Positions 54,770 to 64,000 of a stretch of DNA of 64,000 bases are shown in pieces (position 1 is the stretch's first letter; each line of letters opens with the position of its first letter). Location: the NCBI GenBank assembly GCA_030295235.1, contig AP026167.1:682001-746000 (forward strand). The letters are read 5' to 3'. Both the position numbers and the translations under genes were made by a program. Below the pieces are notes generated by a model. It was not told the DNA's origin. It ran no database searches and saw only the letters and a list, made by a program, of their open reading frames with translations. The stretch is from Fistulifera solaris. Taxonomy: Eukaryota > Bacillariophyta > Bacillariophyceae > Naviculales > Stauroneidaceae.

Positions 54770-56056
54770 ATGGATGAAGAGCAACAGCAAATAAGGGAGG
54801 AGGGAAACGAAGAAGCAACGCAGCACGAACATGCAACTCTGAACATTGCTGCTAGGGAATTAGAATCCATTCTTTTTCCGTTAGCTAACGCGGTAATGCC
54901 TACTTTGTGTCCGGAGCAAAACGAGGCTGCTACTTTTCAGCAAGAAAGAACCGACAATCACAAAGAAGATGTTCGTGAACGACGATGGAGGACTCGGTAC
55001 GAACAACTCGTGCAATACAAAACCCAACACGGACATTGCAATGTCACTGTCACTGACTTAGTTGACAGCAGAGCCTTTAGTGACTGGATTCGCGATCAAC
55101 GACGTCTGTGTCGACTCGGGAAACTAAAATCCGAGCGGAAGCAATTGTTGCATCAGATTGGGTTTGTGTGGAGCAATCCGGTTTGGATGGAAAAATACCA
55201 GGAGTTGTTGCAATTCAAAGAAAAGCACGGACATTGTAAAGTACCGACGAACTACAAAGAGAATCCGCGATTGTCGAGTTGGGTGCGGAATTTGCGCTGC
55301 GATCAGCTGCAAGGGAAAGTGCGGACAGATCGAAAGCAAATGTTGGATGAAATAGGCTTTGTTTGGCGTAAAACACCGGAAGATCGCGAGAAAGAAAAAG
55401 ACACAAAAACGACTACGAGAACTGATACGGCTAGTACCCGACTCGGAATTGAAAGAAGACGAACTGGCAATCAAACGATCCATGATCGAAAAGAAGAAGC
55501 CGAAAAGAAGAAACAAAAAGAAATCCGAGAACAGAAATTACAAGAGAGTGTCTTGCATCAAAAATGGCTCGAGCGCTATCAAGAACTCAAGGCTTTTCAT
55601 GAGAAGAATAGTCATTTTCATGTGACTTTGGCGAACGGAGGTCAACCTTTGGGAGATTGGATGCGCGATCAACGACGTCGTCACAAAGAAGGAAAATTGC
55701 CCGCGATTCGCAAGCAATTATTGGACGAAATCGGGTTTGCTTGGTCGTATTCCGTTTGGATGGATCATTACAACCAGCTTGTTAAATTCAAAAATGCTCA
55801 TGGACATTGTCGTCTTTCACCTTCTCACGAGAACCAAACCTTGAACGTTTGGGTGAAGAATCAACGACACGATGAAATAGCCGGTCGATTATCTAGTGCG
55901 GCCAGGTCCAGCCGTACAATGTCATCACGACGCAGACGCGTCAAGTGGACGATCCGTTGCGGAACAATAAAATATGAAGCAAGGAAGCAAGCAAGAAAGG
56001 AAAGGTTGTTCTGTATTACTGAGTATCATTTGTCATTAGAAGATTGTCTTGAATAA
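54770..56056 (+). CDS. Helicase-associated (HA) domain repeat protein
   Basis: A 428-aa protein with three full and one truncated HA repeats of about 65 residues. Each has 'W...Y.QLVQYK..HGHCNV', 'LSSWVRNLR' or 'FSDWIRDQR', and 'RKQLLDEIGFVW'. An acidic Gln-rich head precedes them, and a Lys/Glu coiled linker separates repeats two and three. The last repeat degenerates into an Arg-rich tail. No helicase domain is attached; free-standing HA proteins are an expanded group in diatoms with unknown function. Confidence 0.85.
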   Translation: MDEEQQQIREEGNEEATQHEHATLNIAARELESILFPLANAVMPTLCPEQNEAATFQQERTDNHKEDVRERRWRTRYEQLVQYKTQHGHCNVTVTDLVDSRAFSDWIRDQRRLCRLGKLKSERKQLLHQIGFVWSNPVWMEKYQELLQFKEKHGHCKVPTNYKENPRLSSWVRNLRCDQLQGKVRTDRKQMLDEIGFVWRKTPEDREKEKDTKTTTRTDTASTRLGIERRRTGNQTIHDRKEEAEKKKQKEIREQKLQESVLHQKWLERYQELKAFHEKNSHFHVTLANGGQPLGDWMRDQRRRHKEGKLPAIRKQLLDEIGFAWSYSVWMDHYNQLVKFKNAHGHCRLSPSHENQTLNVWVKNQRHDEIAGRLSSAARSSRTMSSRRRRVKWTIRCGTIKYEARKQARKERLFCITEYHLSLEDCLE

Positions 56057-56077
56057 AATATGATATTACTTTTACGT

Positions 56078-56847
56078 TTACTTTCTTGGTATTTCGGAAG
56101 GAAACATCAAACTGGCCAAACCACTGGTCAAGGAACTAACCAATGTTGACGAAACGTAGGCTACGGTCGCTGCCGATTCCGGCAAAGCTGTCAAAGTAGT
56201 CGTATTCCTCAATCGATCCCACTGAATGAGTTGTTGCCGCAAAAGGCCCACGTTTCGTCGTCTTCGAAACGTGTCATAGTATCGTTACTGGACACTAGAT
56301 GCAATTCGGCAGCTACATAAATAGCTCCTAAACTGAATTGCTCCAGTGCATTCAAGGATGCCTTAGTATTCTCTTGACACAACGAGCACACCGTCTCTAC
56401 CATCGTTTGCAATTTCTCGGATGTCGTGACCACATATTCGGGTCGGGCACCGACCGCCATGGCTTCATGCCACCGATTCGCTTTTAAGAATTCGTGCTGC
56501 AACTTTAATCGAGTTGAAAACGCAAAATGTAGACGATCAACGAGAGACAACGTGCCCCATTCCTCGGCATAATTGTTGACTCGCTCCAAAAGTATTTGTC
56601 GCAATTGATCATTCCATTCATCCATACAAAAGGCAATGAGATCATATGGCGCTTGCACGAGACCGGTGGCGGCCACCGAAAGACGCGTATTCGAAGAAAC
56701 GGCGGCGGCGACGGCATCTTGCGTCCAACCATAAGCAGGGACGTGTGGCAAAGACGCGCGCAACAGCTGCACTTGCGGAGCAGACCAAGAGAAACAGCGG
56801 CGGCTGTTTCGCGACAGTACAGTACGAAGAACGAAAGAGCGATGCAT
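56078..56847 (-). CDS. COQ9: Ubiquinone biosynthesis protein COQ9, with one frame break
   Basis: The N-terminus ('MHRSFVLRTVLSRNSRRCFS') is a basic mitochondrial presequence. The COQ9 signature 'RASLPHVPAYGWTQDAV' follows, then the TetR-like helical domain and a lipid-binding C-terminal helix. One base missing in the A-run 56241-56244 is needed; the restored end runs 'FLRQQLIQWDRLRNTT' to a stop at 56078-56080. Corrected length is about 256 aa. COQ9 presents lipid substrates to COQ7 in coenzyme Q synthesis. Confidence 0.87.
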
Positions 56848-57040
56848 GGTCGTGTGAAATAGTAAAAGGATGAAGGAAGAAGGGAGTTATTCGGGTGTGA
56901 GTTATAAGAATTACCAGTACGGAGTAATAGAGGCACCGGTGCGGTGAGCCCTGCTGCGTTACTGTACTGGTAACCGTGAGTGGGGCGAGAGCACTACGTC
57001 TGAGCGGTATCCAGTAATCAGTACTGTAGACCCAATGTGT

Positions 57041-57320
57041 TGCCCGTTTTTCGCTAAGACTGGATTTCAGTCATGAGTCATAAGAGATCTTGTTCGTACT
57101 GGCTTTCATTGTGTTTCGCCAACAACATTATTATTTCTTGAAAACCTTTCCCGTGACATGCACAGCTGTCCTTTATGTCTTTTCGTACGTCCTGACGCTA
57201 TTGTATCACTTATTTTCACCTCAAAGGGCAAATAAGGACGAAACTTCAGAAACATTGGTAGAGTGGTTACATCATGAGTTGCTATTCATAATAATCAATT
57301 TTTTTCACAGTTTAGAGTAG
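57041..57320 (+). pseudogene. Inverted copy of the small membrane protein at 47.5 kb
   Basis: The plus strand matches the minus strand of about 47477-47740. The C-terminal 60 residues stay readable ('FSYVLTLLYHLFSP', 'ETSETLVEWLHHELLF'), but the N-terminal part is frame-shifted and no proper start codon is visible. Most likely a decayed duplicate. Confidence 0.6.
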
Positions 57321-57560
57321 TCATTATTGTTTCCGTTTCTCGTATCCACAAAGGCGCGGTAAATACCGTCTCCAAAACGTTACCGGATTAACAACACCTC
57401 GTCCTACAGGTTTTGTTTGCAAAACTTGTCGTCGTAGATCACGATCAGCCGTAACAACTTGAATCCGCGTACCTGGTACCAGGTACTGTATGAGAAAAGT
57501 GCTTTAAGGAATTGTTGGCGAAAGGAACCATCCGCTCAGATATCGCGTTCGCGTGGATTG
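57317..57560 (-). pseudogene. Degraded inverted copy of the NYN gene 3' part, interrupted by a GGTACC palindrome
   Basis: The minus strand matches the end of the NYN gene (about 47271-47480), beginning near 'gatatctgagcgg' and running to the stop region. The copy carries a 19-bp insertion (57470-57488, TACCTGGTACCAGGTACTG) between sequences that are contiguous in the parent. Upstream of that point similarity drops quickly. Part of the same inverted duplication as the neighbouring copy. Confidence 0.75.
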
Positions 57561-57728
57561 AAATGAATTCGGTCGATTTTTTAACATCCGGGACTGAAGA
57601 GCAATTGAGTCGTCGTCGGCAAAACGGTCGCTTACTTTTTGCGTGACTGTTAAACGTTTTGATGCATTGCAAAAGCGTTGGATTGCTAGTCTTTCCATTT
57701 TACAAAAGAATACAGCAATTGATAGATA

Positions 57729-58692
57729 ATGGAAGCATTCGAGTTAGTTGTGAGTTTTCTGGATCAGACATTTGTTTTACTCTATGTTGCTTTGATCGGC
57801 GCAACACTTCTTTCGGTGTTTTCGCCCTTTTCCGGCGACTCAGTCTGTACGGAAAAACGCGCTCTTCGTAGTGAATGCAAGTAAGGAGGAAAAGCAACAG
57901 TGTCTTCATCTAGAAGCTACTGGTACTGTTCTACTTTTCGCAAAGATCCGCTCGTTTGTACGCGAATGGGAACTACCTAAATCGTATTTTCTTCATTTTT
58001 ATATCATTGGTTTACTATCCCTGATGGTGTGTCTCTTCTGCTGCAGTTACCCCAAGTCTTCTTGTCAAATTCATTCGCAATCAACAATCACCAGTTCAAG
58101 GATTTTCCCTTCACTTTTGCTCCTCGCAATACATCTCTTGCGTCGGTTATATGAATGCATTTACGTACATAGATGGACCACGAGCAGCAAAATGCATATC
58201 ATGGGATATTGCGCCGGTGTAGCGCATTATATATGGTTACCCTTGGCGTTTGTGTCTGTGCCGTATGGAACGAAGGATGTAATGGACCACAACAATACTG
58301 TTCCTGTCGATGACGCGCGCTTTCTTCAAATGCTCGTATTTCTGTTGGGACTGTGGGCCCAGTATCAGCAACATCGACATCATCGTTTGTTGGCCAGCTT
58401 ACGCATCGATCCACAGACAAACAGCAGTCACAACAGCCCTAAGTATCGGATTCCCACGGGAGGATGGTTTCGCATGGTTTCGTGTCCGCACTATTTGGCG
58501 GAAATCATCTTATACGTGTGTTTTACAATTTTGATTCAGTTCGACCACCCGACGCCTCGCATGGGCCTCGTACTGCTATTTGTTGTTTTGAACTTGTCGG
58601 TGACAGCCATCCGAACCCATCGTTGGTATTACGAAAACATTCCCGGTTATATCCAATTGCAACGACGAGCTCTGATTCCTTTTGTTTTGTGA
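57729..58692 (+). CDS. Polyprenol reductase-like (SRD5A3/DFG10) membrane protein, with a frame break
   Basis: The C-terminal part has the steroid 5-alpha-reductase signature 'LLRRLYECIYVHRW', 'MHIMGYCAGVAHY' and 'IPTGGWFRMVSCPHYLAEI', closest to the SRD5A3 branch, which reduces polyprenol to dolichol in the ER. An N-terminal membrane helix ('MEAFELVVSFLDQTFVLLYV') starts at 57729 in another frame. One surplus base around 57855-57870 would join them to about 320 aa with about six helices. Whether that join is an indel or a missed intron is unclear. Confidence 0.7.
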
Positions 58693-58794
58693 GAGGTCCA
58701 TGCATGAGAGCGCCGACATTGAAATAAAAACGATAACAATATAAAAGATTAGGTAGAATGATAGCTCTAATTAGTAAGCGTTATGGGAAAGAAT

Positions 58795-61700
58795 TTATAC
58801 ACCCTCAATGCGGTCTTCCACTTCCGCATACAGCTCCTGAAGACGTTCAATATTCTCTTCCGAGGTCTCCCAGTAGCCACGGCCGTTGGCTTCCAAAAGG
58901 TGGTCACCATGTCACGGAAGGCGTTGGGGTTGGTGTCCAAAAGACGCTGTTGCATCTCACGATCTTCAATGAACACAGCATTGGCGTCCTCGAACACAAA
59001 GTTATCGACTTCACCGGCGGTGGCGGACCATCCCATGGTGTTGCGGAGACGCTTTTGGATTTCACGGACGCCCTCATATCCTGTGGAAAGCATACCCTCG
59101 TAAAATTTGGGGTTCAACAACTTGGTACGAGCATCCAATCGGACCGTCTCGGCCAAAGTGCGGACTTGGGCATTGGCAGTAGTGGTGTCGGCCATCAAAG
59201 CCATGGGCTTCTTCTTGTCATCACGCAGTCCCTGAACAACCTTGGTGGGATCCGAATCGTAGTAGTGAGACACATCCGTGATGGAAATTTCGGACGAGTC
59301 AAGGTTCTGGAATGTGCAGTCGACAGTCTTTAACGCGGTCTTGAACAACTCGGCCTGCTGTTCCATCATGCCGGGTTTGTCGGCGTTGAAAGCGAATCCC
59401 TTACGAGTCAAGAACTGTTCTTGCAATTGGTTCTCGCTTTCCCATCCGCCGTTCTCAATGGCAAGACCGACATTGGCACTATACGATCCGGCCGAGTTGG
59501 AGAAGACACGGCAGGCGGCGTCACGGAGAGAAACACCCAACTCCTTTGCCTGGTCCAAGGCGTGCTTGCGAACAAAGTTCATTTCAAGAGGCTCATCAGC
59601 CTCGGCGGCCATCTTGATACCACGGTCCATCAAGTTCATCTGGTTGATAAACAAGTCGCGGAAGACACCGGAGCAGGACACAACAACGTCGATACGAGGG
59701 CGACCGAGCTCTTCCAAAGGAATGAGCTCAACCTTGTTTACGCGTCCAAGGGAATCGGCAACCGGTCGTACACCAACAAGGGCAAGAACTTGAGCCAACG
59801 ATTCTCCGTAGGTCTTGATGTTGTCGGTACCCCAGAGAGTGAAAGCAATGCTTTCGGGGTAGTTTCCTCCGTTGTCTTGCTTGAGGCGTTCGAGCAACTT
59901 TCGCACCACATCTTCCGAGACATCAACAGCCGCCTTGGTCGGAATGGACGATGGGTCGAGTGCGTGCATGTTGCGGCCGGTGGGAAGCACATCGGGGTTG
60001 CGGATGGGGTCACCACCGGGAGCGGGCATGAGGAAGTCACCGTTGAGTAGCTCCATAATACCGCCGAGTTCGTTGTTGGCAACAATTTGCTTCAAGCAGA
60101 ACTCCAAGTATCCCATGAGGTTTTCCAATCGGCTCTCGTCGATTTGGGGGAAGCCGGCATTGATAATAGCCTGAGTGTAAGGCTTCTTGGCGCCCGTGAG
60201 CTTGCCGAAGAATCCACTAAGGTCATCGAACACAGACTTGACTTCCTTTACACGTCCGTTGGAATCGGTCGATTGCATGACCAAGGCTCGAACAGCGGCG
60301 CGACTGGCATCAACGATTTTGGCGTTCAACTCAACGTCATCCAAGACACCGTTGTTGTTTCCACGGTAAATGTCATTGATGTCACGTCCAATGGAGGCTG
60401 CGATGGCACGAGGCAAACTCTCGATCTTGTCTTCGGGGCGGTCCAACTGAGCAATATTGACCAAAGTGGCGATGGCTTCTTCTGCAGTAGGAGGAACACC
60501 CACAGTGTGCAAACCGCAAGGAAGGAGACGACTTTCAATCTGCATGATCTGAGAGTAGACAGCACCGACGAGCTTGTCACGGTTCTCGGGGGTATCCTTG
60601 GCGGAATCGTACGTTTCGAGGTTGGGAAGCTCAACGTCTTTATCCAAGTTGCAAGTGTATGCCGTCGAAAGAATCGAGTTGACAATGGCAGGTCCTCGGC
60701 CTTCGTTCTCACGCAAACCTTGGTACGAAGAGATCAACTCTTTCAACTCCTTGAGTCCCTTGTACAAACCAGCGTTCTCAGCAGGAGGCGTCAAGTACGA
60801 CACAGTGGCAGAGTAGGAGCGACGCTTGGCAATGGTGGCCTCCGAAGGGTTGTTAGCAGCATAGAGGTAGGCCGACGGCAAAGAACTGATCAAGCGGTCC
60901 GGGTAGCAAGTGCCGGACATACCAACCTGTTTTCCAGGCATGAACTCCAAACTACCGTGTGTTCCAAAGTGCAAGACAGCATCTGCTTTAAAGATCTTTT
61001 CCAAATACGTATAGTAAGCCGCAAAACCGTGGTGCGGACTCGCCGACTTGGCAAAGAGCAGACGCATGGGATCACCTTCGTAACCGAACGACGGCTGTAC
61101 ACCAATAAACACATTACCGAATTGCTTTCCGTAAACAACCAGGTTCTGTCCGTCCGAGTTCAAGTTTCCAGGTGCAGGTCCCCAGTTCTCTTCCAAGTCT
61201 TTGGCGTACGGTGTGAGCTCGTAGTATTCATCCGTGCTCATGCGATACGCCACGTTGAGTTCGGGCGACGAGATACGGGCCTCGGGATCGTTCAAAACAG
61301 CCTCCATGATTTGTTCCTTGGTATCGGGAGCATCACCAATGTCGTATCCCTGCTTCTTGAGTTCCGCCAGCACCGCCTTGATCGAGTCAAATACATCCAA
61401 GTAAGCGGCCGTTCCGACATTACCCTTATCGGGAGGGAACGAAAAGATGGTCACGGCGATCTTCTTTTCGGCCGCTGGCTTGATGCGTAGGTTGGCCCAC
61501 TTGAGCGCGCGGTCGGCCAACAGATTGACGCGGTCCGCGAGAGGAACACTACGACCCGTCGCACCCTCACGTCCCGCAAAGATGATGGGTTCAATGGCTC
61601 CATCGATTTCCGGCAACGAAACTTGGAGTGCCACTTGAATGGGGTGCAATCCTAATTCGGACGATTGCCATTCTTCAAACGACTGGAAGACGAGTGGAAC

Positions 61701-63276
61701 CGCACACATGTAAGGACGGTTGAGTCGCTTCAAGACCGCGGCCGCCTTTTTGTGATCTTGCGAGGCCGGTCCTCCGACCAAAGCAAAGCCCGTCAAGTTG
61801 ATGACCGTATCGACAATCGGCTTGCCACTGGCATCGTAAAAGTATTCTTCAACGGGACCGGAAAAGTCGAGCCCGCCCGAGTAAATTGCAACGACACGCG
61901 ATCCGCGGCTCTCCAATTCGGAAATGAGCGACACATAGTGTGTATCATCCTTGGTGTTAATGTGGGACTTTTGCAAGATGATACCAATGGTGGGTGCCGT
62001 CTTGGTATCAATGCCGGCATCGGGACAGAATTCGTTGTTGTACCATTCAAAGTATTTCTGATTGTTTTCAAAAACAATGCTCGGAGCGACGGGATGCCAA
62101 ATGGCCTTGTCGGGTAGCAATACAGGTTCCGCCGCGACGACTTTTTTCTTTTCCTTCCATACTGGCCTTGATGGGAGCGACATAATCTTGCCCGACCATG
62201 GTAAGAAGCGACTCCAAGTTCTCGGGTGAACCACCGAGCCAATACTGAAAGGACATCATAAAGGTACGGGCATCCGCGGCCTTGTCACTGGGCAAGAATT
62301 TGAGTACCTTGGGAAGAGTGCGCAACAACTTGAGCATACCTTCTTCAAAGGACGACCCATCTTCTTGTTTCTTTTTCTTCATGAAATCGGAAATGACACT
62401 CTTGGATTGTCCCAAGTTTTTCATGGTAAACGATCCGACCTTGTTGAGACGCATGACTTCGGGCATGGAGGGGGAAGATGAGGACTGCATCGAGCTGATC
62501 ACGTCGTGGCTGAACGACTTCGACGACTTTTTCGGCGAGTTCTTGCACGAAAATGAGCGACCCGATGAAGATATCGGCTTCATTGACATCTTTTTGAATT
62601 GCTCAAAGGCATCATTGTTGCGGAGTTCTTCTAACAAATAACCGACACATTCGACGGCCATGTTATCGGATCCGGCGTTGATGCGTTTGACTGCAGCCGT
62701 CATGGAAGACTGGTATTGACTTTCGAGAACGACGTAAACGACTTTCATGGTAGGTCTTCCACGAGGATCCTCGGGAATGACTCGCCGTTTGTCGGCGTTG
62801 TTGGCTGTAAAGGCTCCCGCCATGGGACCGGAGGTCGTCGTAGGGTCCGTCACGACCATTGGCAAAGCGGATTTCGATCGGAACGAGGCTTTGGAAAGTC
62901 CAGCAAAGGAGGTACCGGTACTGGTACTACTGGGTTGCCATCTGTAAGAAGCAAAAAGGAGAGAGGAATGAAAAGAATGAGAAGCAAGAAAGAAAGAAGG
63001 ATATGGAGCATAGAATATGAGAAGGAGAAAAAAAAGGAGAATCACCCAATGTTTGTGTGAACAGGATGCTTTCCTTCAAAACAAAAGGGATTGACTACAA
63101 TCTTTTTTGTGTCCACGAATGAACAATCCACCATTTCACGTTTCGTCGTCTTGCACATTCGTTCCAATCTCCTCCTCCTCCTCCGATGACAAAACAAAAG
63201 AAAAGAAAACAAAAACTTACGCTGTTGTGGCTCCCATGGCCAATAAGGCGATTGCGGCTGTTCGGAAATGAACCAT
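58795..63276 (-). CDS. chlH: Magnesium chelatase subunit H (ChlH), with intron and two frame breaks
   Basis: The plastid enzyme subunit that binds protoporphyrin IX in chlorophyll synthesis. Exon 1 (63276-63221) encodes a signal peptide ('[19 protein letters not shown]'). A 279-bp intron follows, and exon 2 (62941-58795) resumes with Trp at the cleavage site. Cobaltochelatase CobN/ChlH sequence fills the rest ('[14 protein letters not shown]', '[17 protein letters not shown]', '[19 protein letters not shown]'). One extra base sits in the T6 run 62142-62147, and one base is missing in the A4 run 58895-58898. Corrected length is 1400 aa. A GGTACCGGTACTGGTAC unit lies inside the transit-peptide coding part (62911-62928). 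Confidence 0.92.
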
Positions 63277-64000
63277 CGTTTTACAACAATCCAACACGCT
63301 TCACTTCTATTCAATTATAAATAATGATACGTCTATATTGGTTTGGTTTAGTATTTGTATTAATGATTTCGTTGAAGGTCCTGTGCTTGAATTGAAGAAC
63401 AAAACTGCGTTGGTAGAAAACGACGACGACGACTGCCGAGGAAGATGAAGATAACAGATACTCCAATTATTATAACCTTTGCAAGGTTGTTGAAGTCCGA
63501 AGCTCCTCTTTAGGATACAACACTTGTAGAAGGACAGACGACGAAACGTGAAAAGAGAAAGAGTGACGTGTTGAAGTGCCCTTGTGTAAGGTGGGGGAGT
63601 TTTTGTGTACGTAGTATGTGTATCAGTGAAGAGTGTGGTCTGGTGTCGCATGCCCGAACTTACTACTACAACAACGAGTATTGGTACGACACCATTTAGG
63701 TTTTCATGCGACACATTGGCATCGGCTCACGTCTTCTCATCACGTTTCGCTCATTCCAAATTCCAACTCAGTGCCGACGAACAACATCCGTCGGTGGTCG
63801 GTTGGCGCCAAGGGGAGAAAAAATAAAATAATTAAGGCAAAGGTTATTGCACCCTCTTGCACCTCTTGCACTTGCGATCTGCGATCCTTTTTGCCATGTG
63901 TGCGAGAAACAAAAATAATGACGACGACAGCATGTCGTCATCACAGTCAACAAGTCACTGGTACCTGTTTCACAAGAAGAGCATCTATTATGACTCGAGT
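63277..64000. other. Upstream region of ChlH
   Basis: Contains the ChlH promoter. A short repetitive stretch of 'cttgcac' units lies at 63848-63877. A TGGTACCTG unit lies at 63959-63967. No further gene could be supported up to the window edge. Confidence 0.4.

Noticed and set aside
57090-57320. Independent 76-codon gene
   Set aside because: It has no ATG at its start and is an inverted copy of the 47.5-kb frame with a frame-shifted N-terminus.
62142-62147. Programmed frameshift in ChlH
   Set aside because: The A6/T6 run alone could suggest slippage, but the same kind of indel hits many unrelated genes in the window, so sequence error is simpler.
63307-63714. A 135-codon minus-strand frame upstream of ChlH
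   Set aside because: Low-complexity Thr/Pro/Ser composition, no homology recognised, and it overlaps the likely ChlH promoter and 5' UTR.

Overview
The window is nuclear DNA of a photosynthetic stramenopile, most likely a pennate diatom. Several proteins start with a signal peptide ending in an ASAFAP-like cleavage motif (the bipartite plastid address of secondary plastids). Introns are few, short (about 64-103 bp, one of 279 bp) and GT-AG. The Mg-chelatase H subunit is nuclear, and DUF285-repeat and helicase-associated-repeat proteins, both common in diatoms, are present. I cannot name the species.

Layout: 0-6 kb holds a plastid SET-domain methyltransferase, NOP53, a cyclin and the U5 snRNP WD40 protein SNRNP40. 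6-20 kb holds a tiny plastid protein, two plastid ABC1-type kinases, a membrane-anchored DUF285-repeat protein, a six-bromodomain polybromo-like protein and an unknown membrane protein. 20-33 kb holds an unknown 410-aa protein, a truncated inverted copy of WDR24, the DEAH helicase PRP16, PSMD9/Nas2, a tRNA-Ala, CWC15, SRP54 and a BASS transporter. 33-46.5 kb holds a large palindromic-repeat and minisatellite cluster, WDR24 (GATOR2), a small membrane protein, P5CS, WDR75/UTP17 and an epimerase-DUF1349 fusion. 47-64 kb holds a NYN nuclease-like gene, DNAJB-like DnaJ, a thylakoid-lumen TPR protein, 2.8 kb without recognisable genes, a MYND protein, a helicase-associated-repeat protein, COQ9, a polyprenol-reductase-like protein and ChlH. 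The genes are a mix of housekeeping functions (splicing, ribosome biogenesis, SRP, proteasome, plastid metabolism), not one pathway or operon.

Three themes cut across the genes. (1) Clusters of a short palindrome (CCAGAAAATCTGG / CAGAAATTCTG family) lie in five intergenic regions. Four of these are between divergently transcribed genes; the fifth was copied with a WDR24 promoter fragment. (2) A second palindrome family built on GGTACC is scattered between genes; one copy interrupts a duplicated pseudogene exactly where the parent gene has nothing, so it was probably inserted. (3) Many well-conserved genes carry one-base indels, nearly all in short homopolymers and mostly deletions. This looks like assembly error rather than gene death. 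Spans below cover the whole inferred gene, and each break is placed in the text. Codon sums, introns and frame corrections were checked by hand only.
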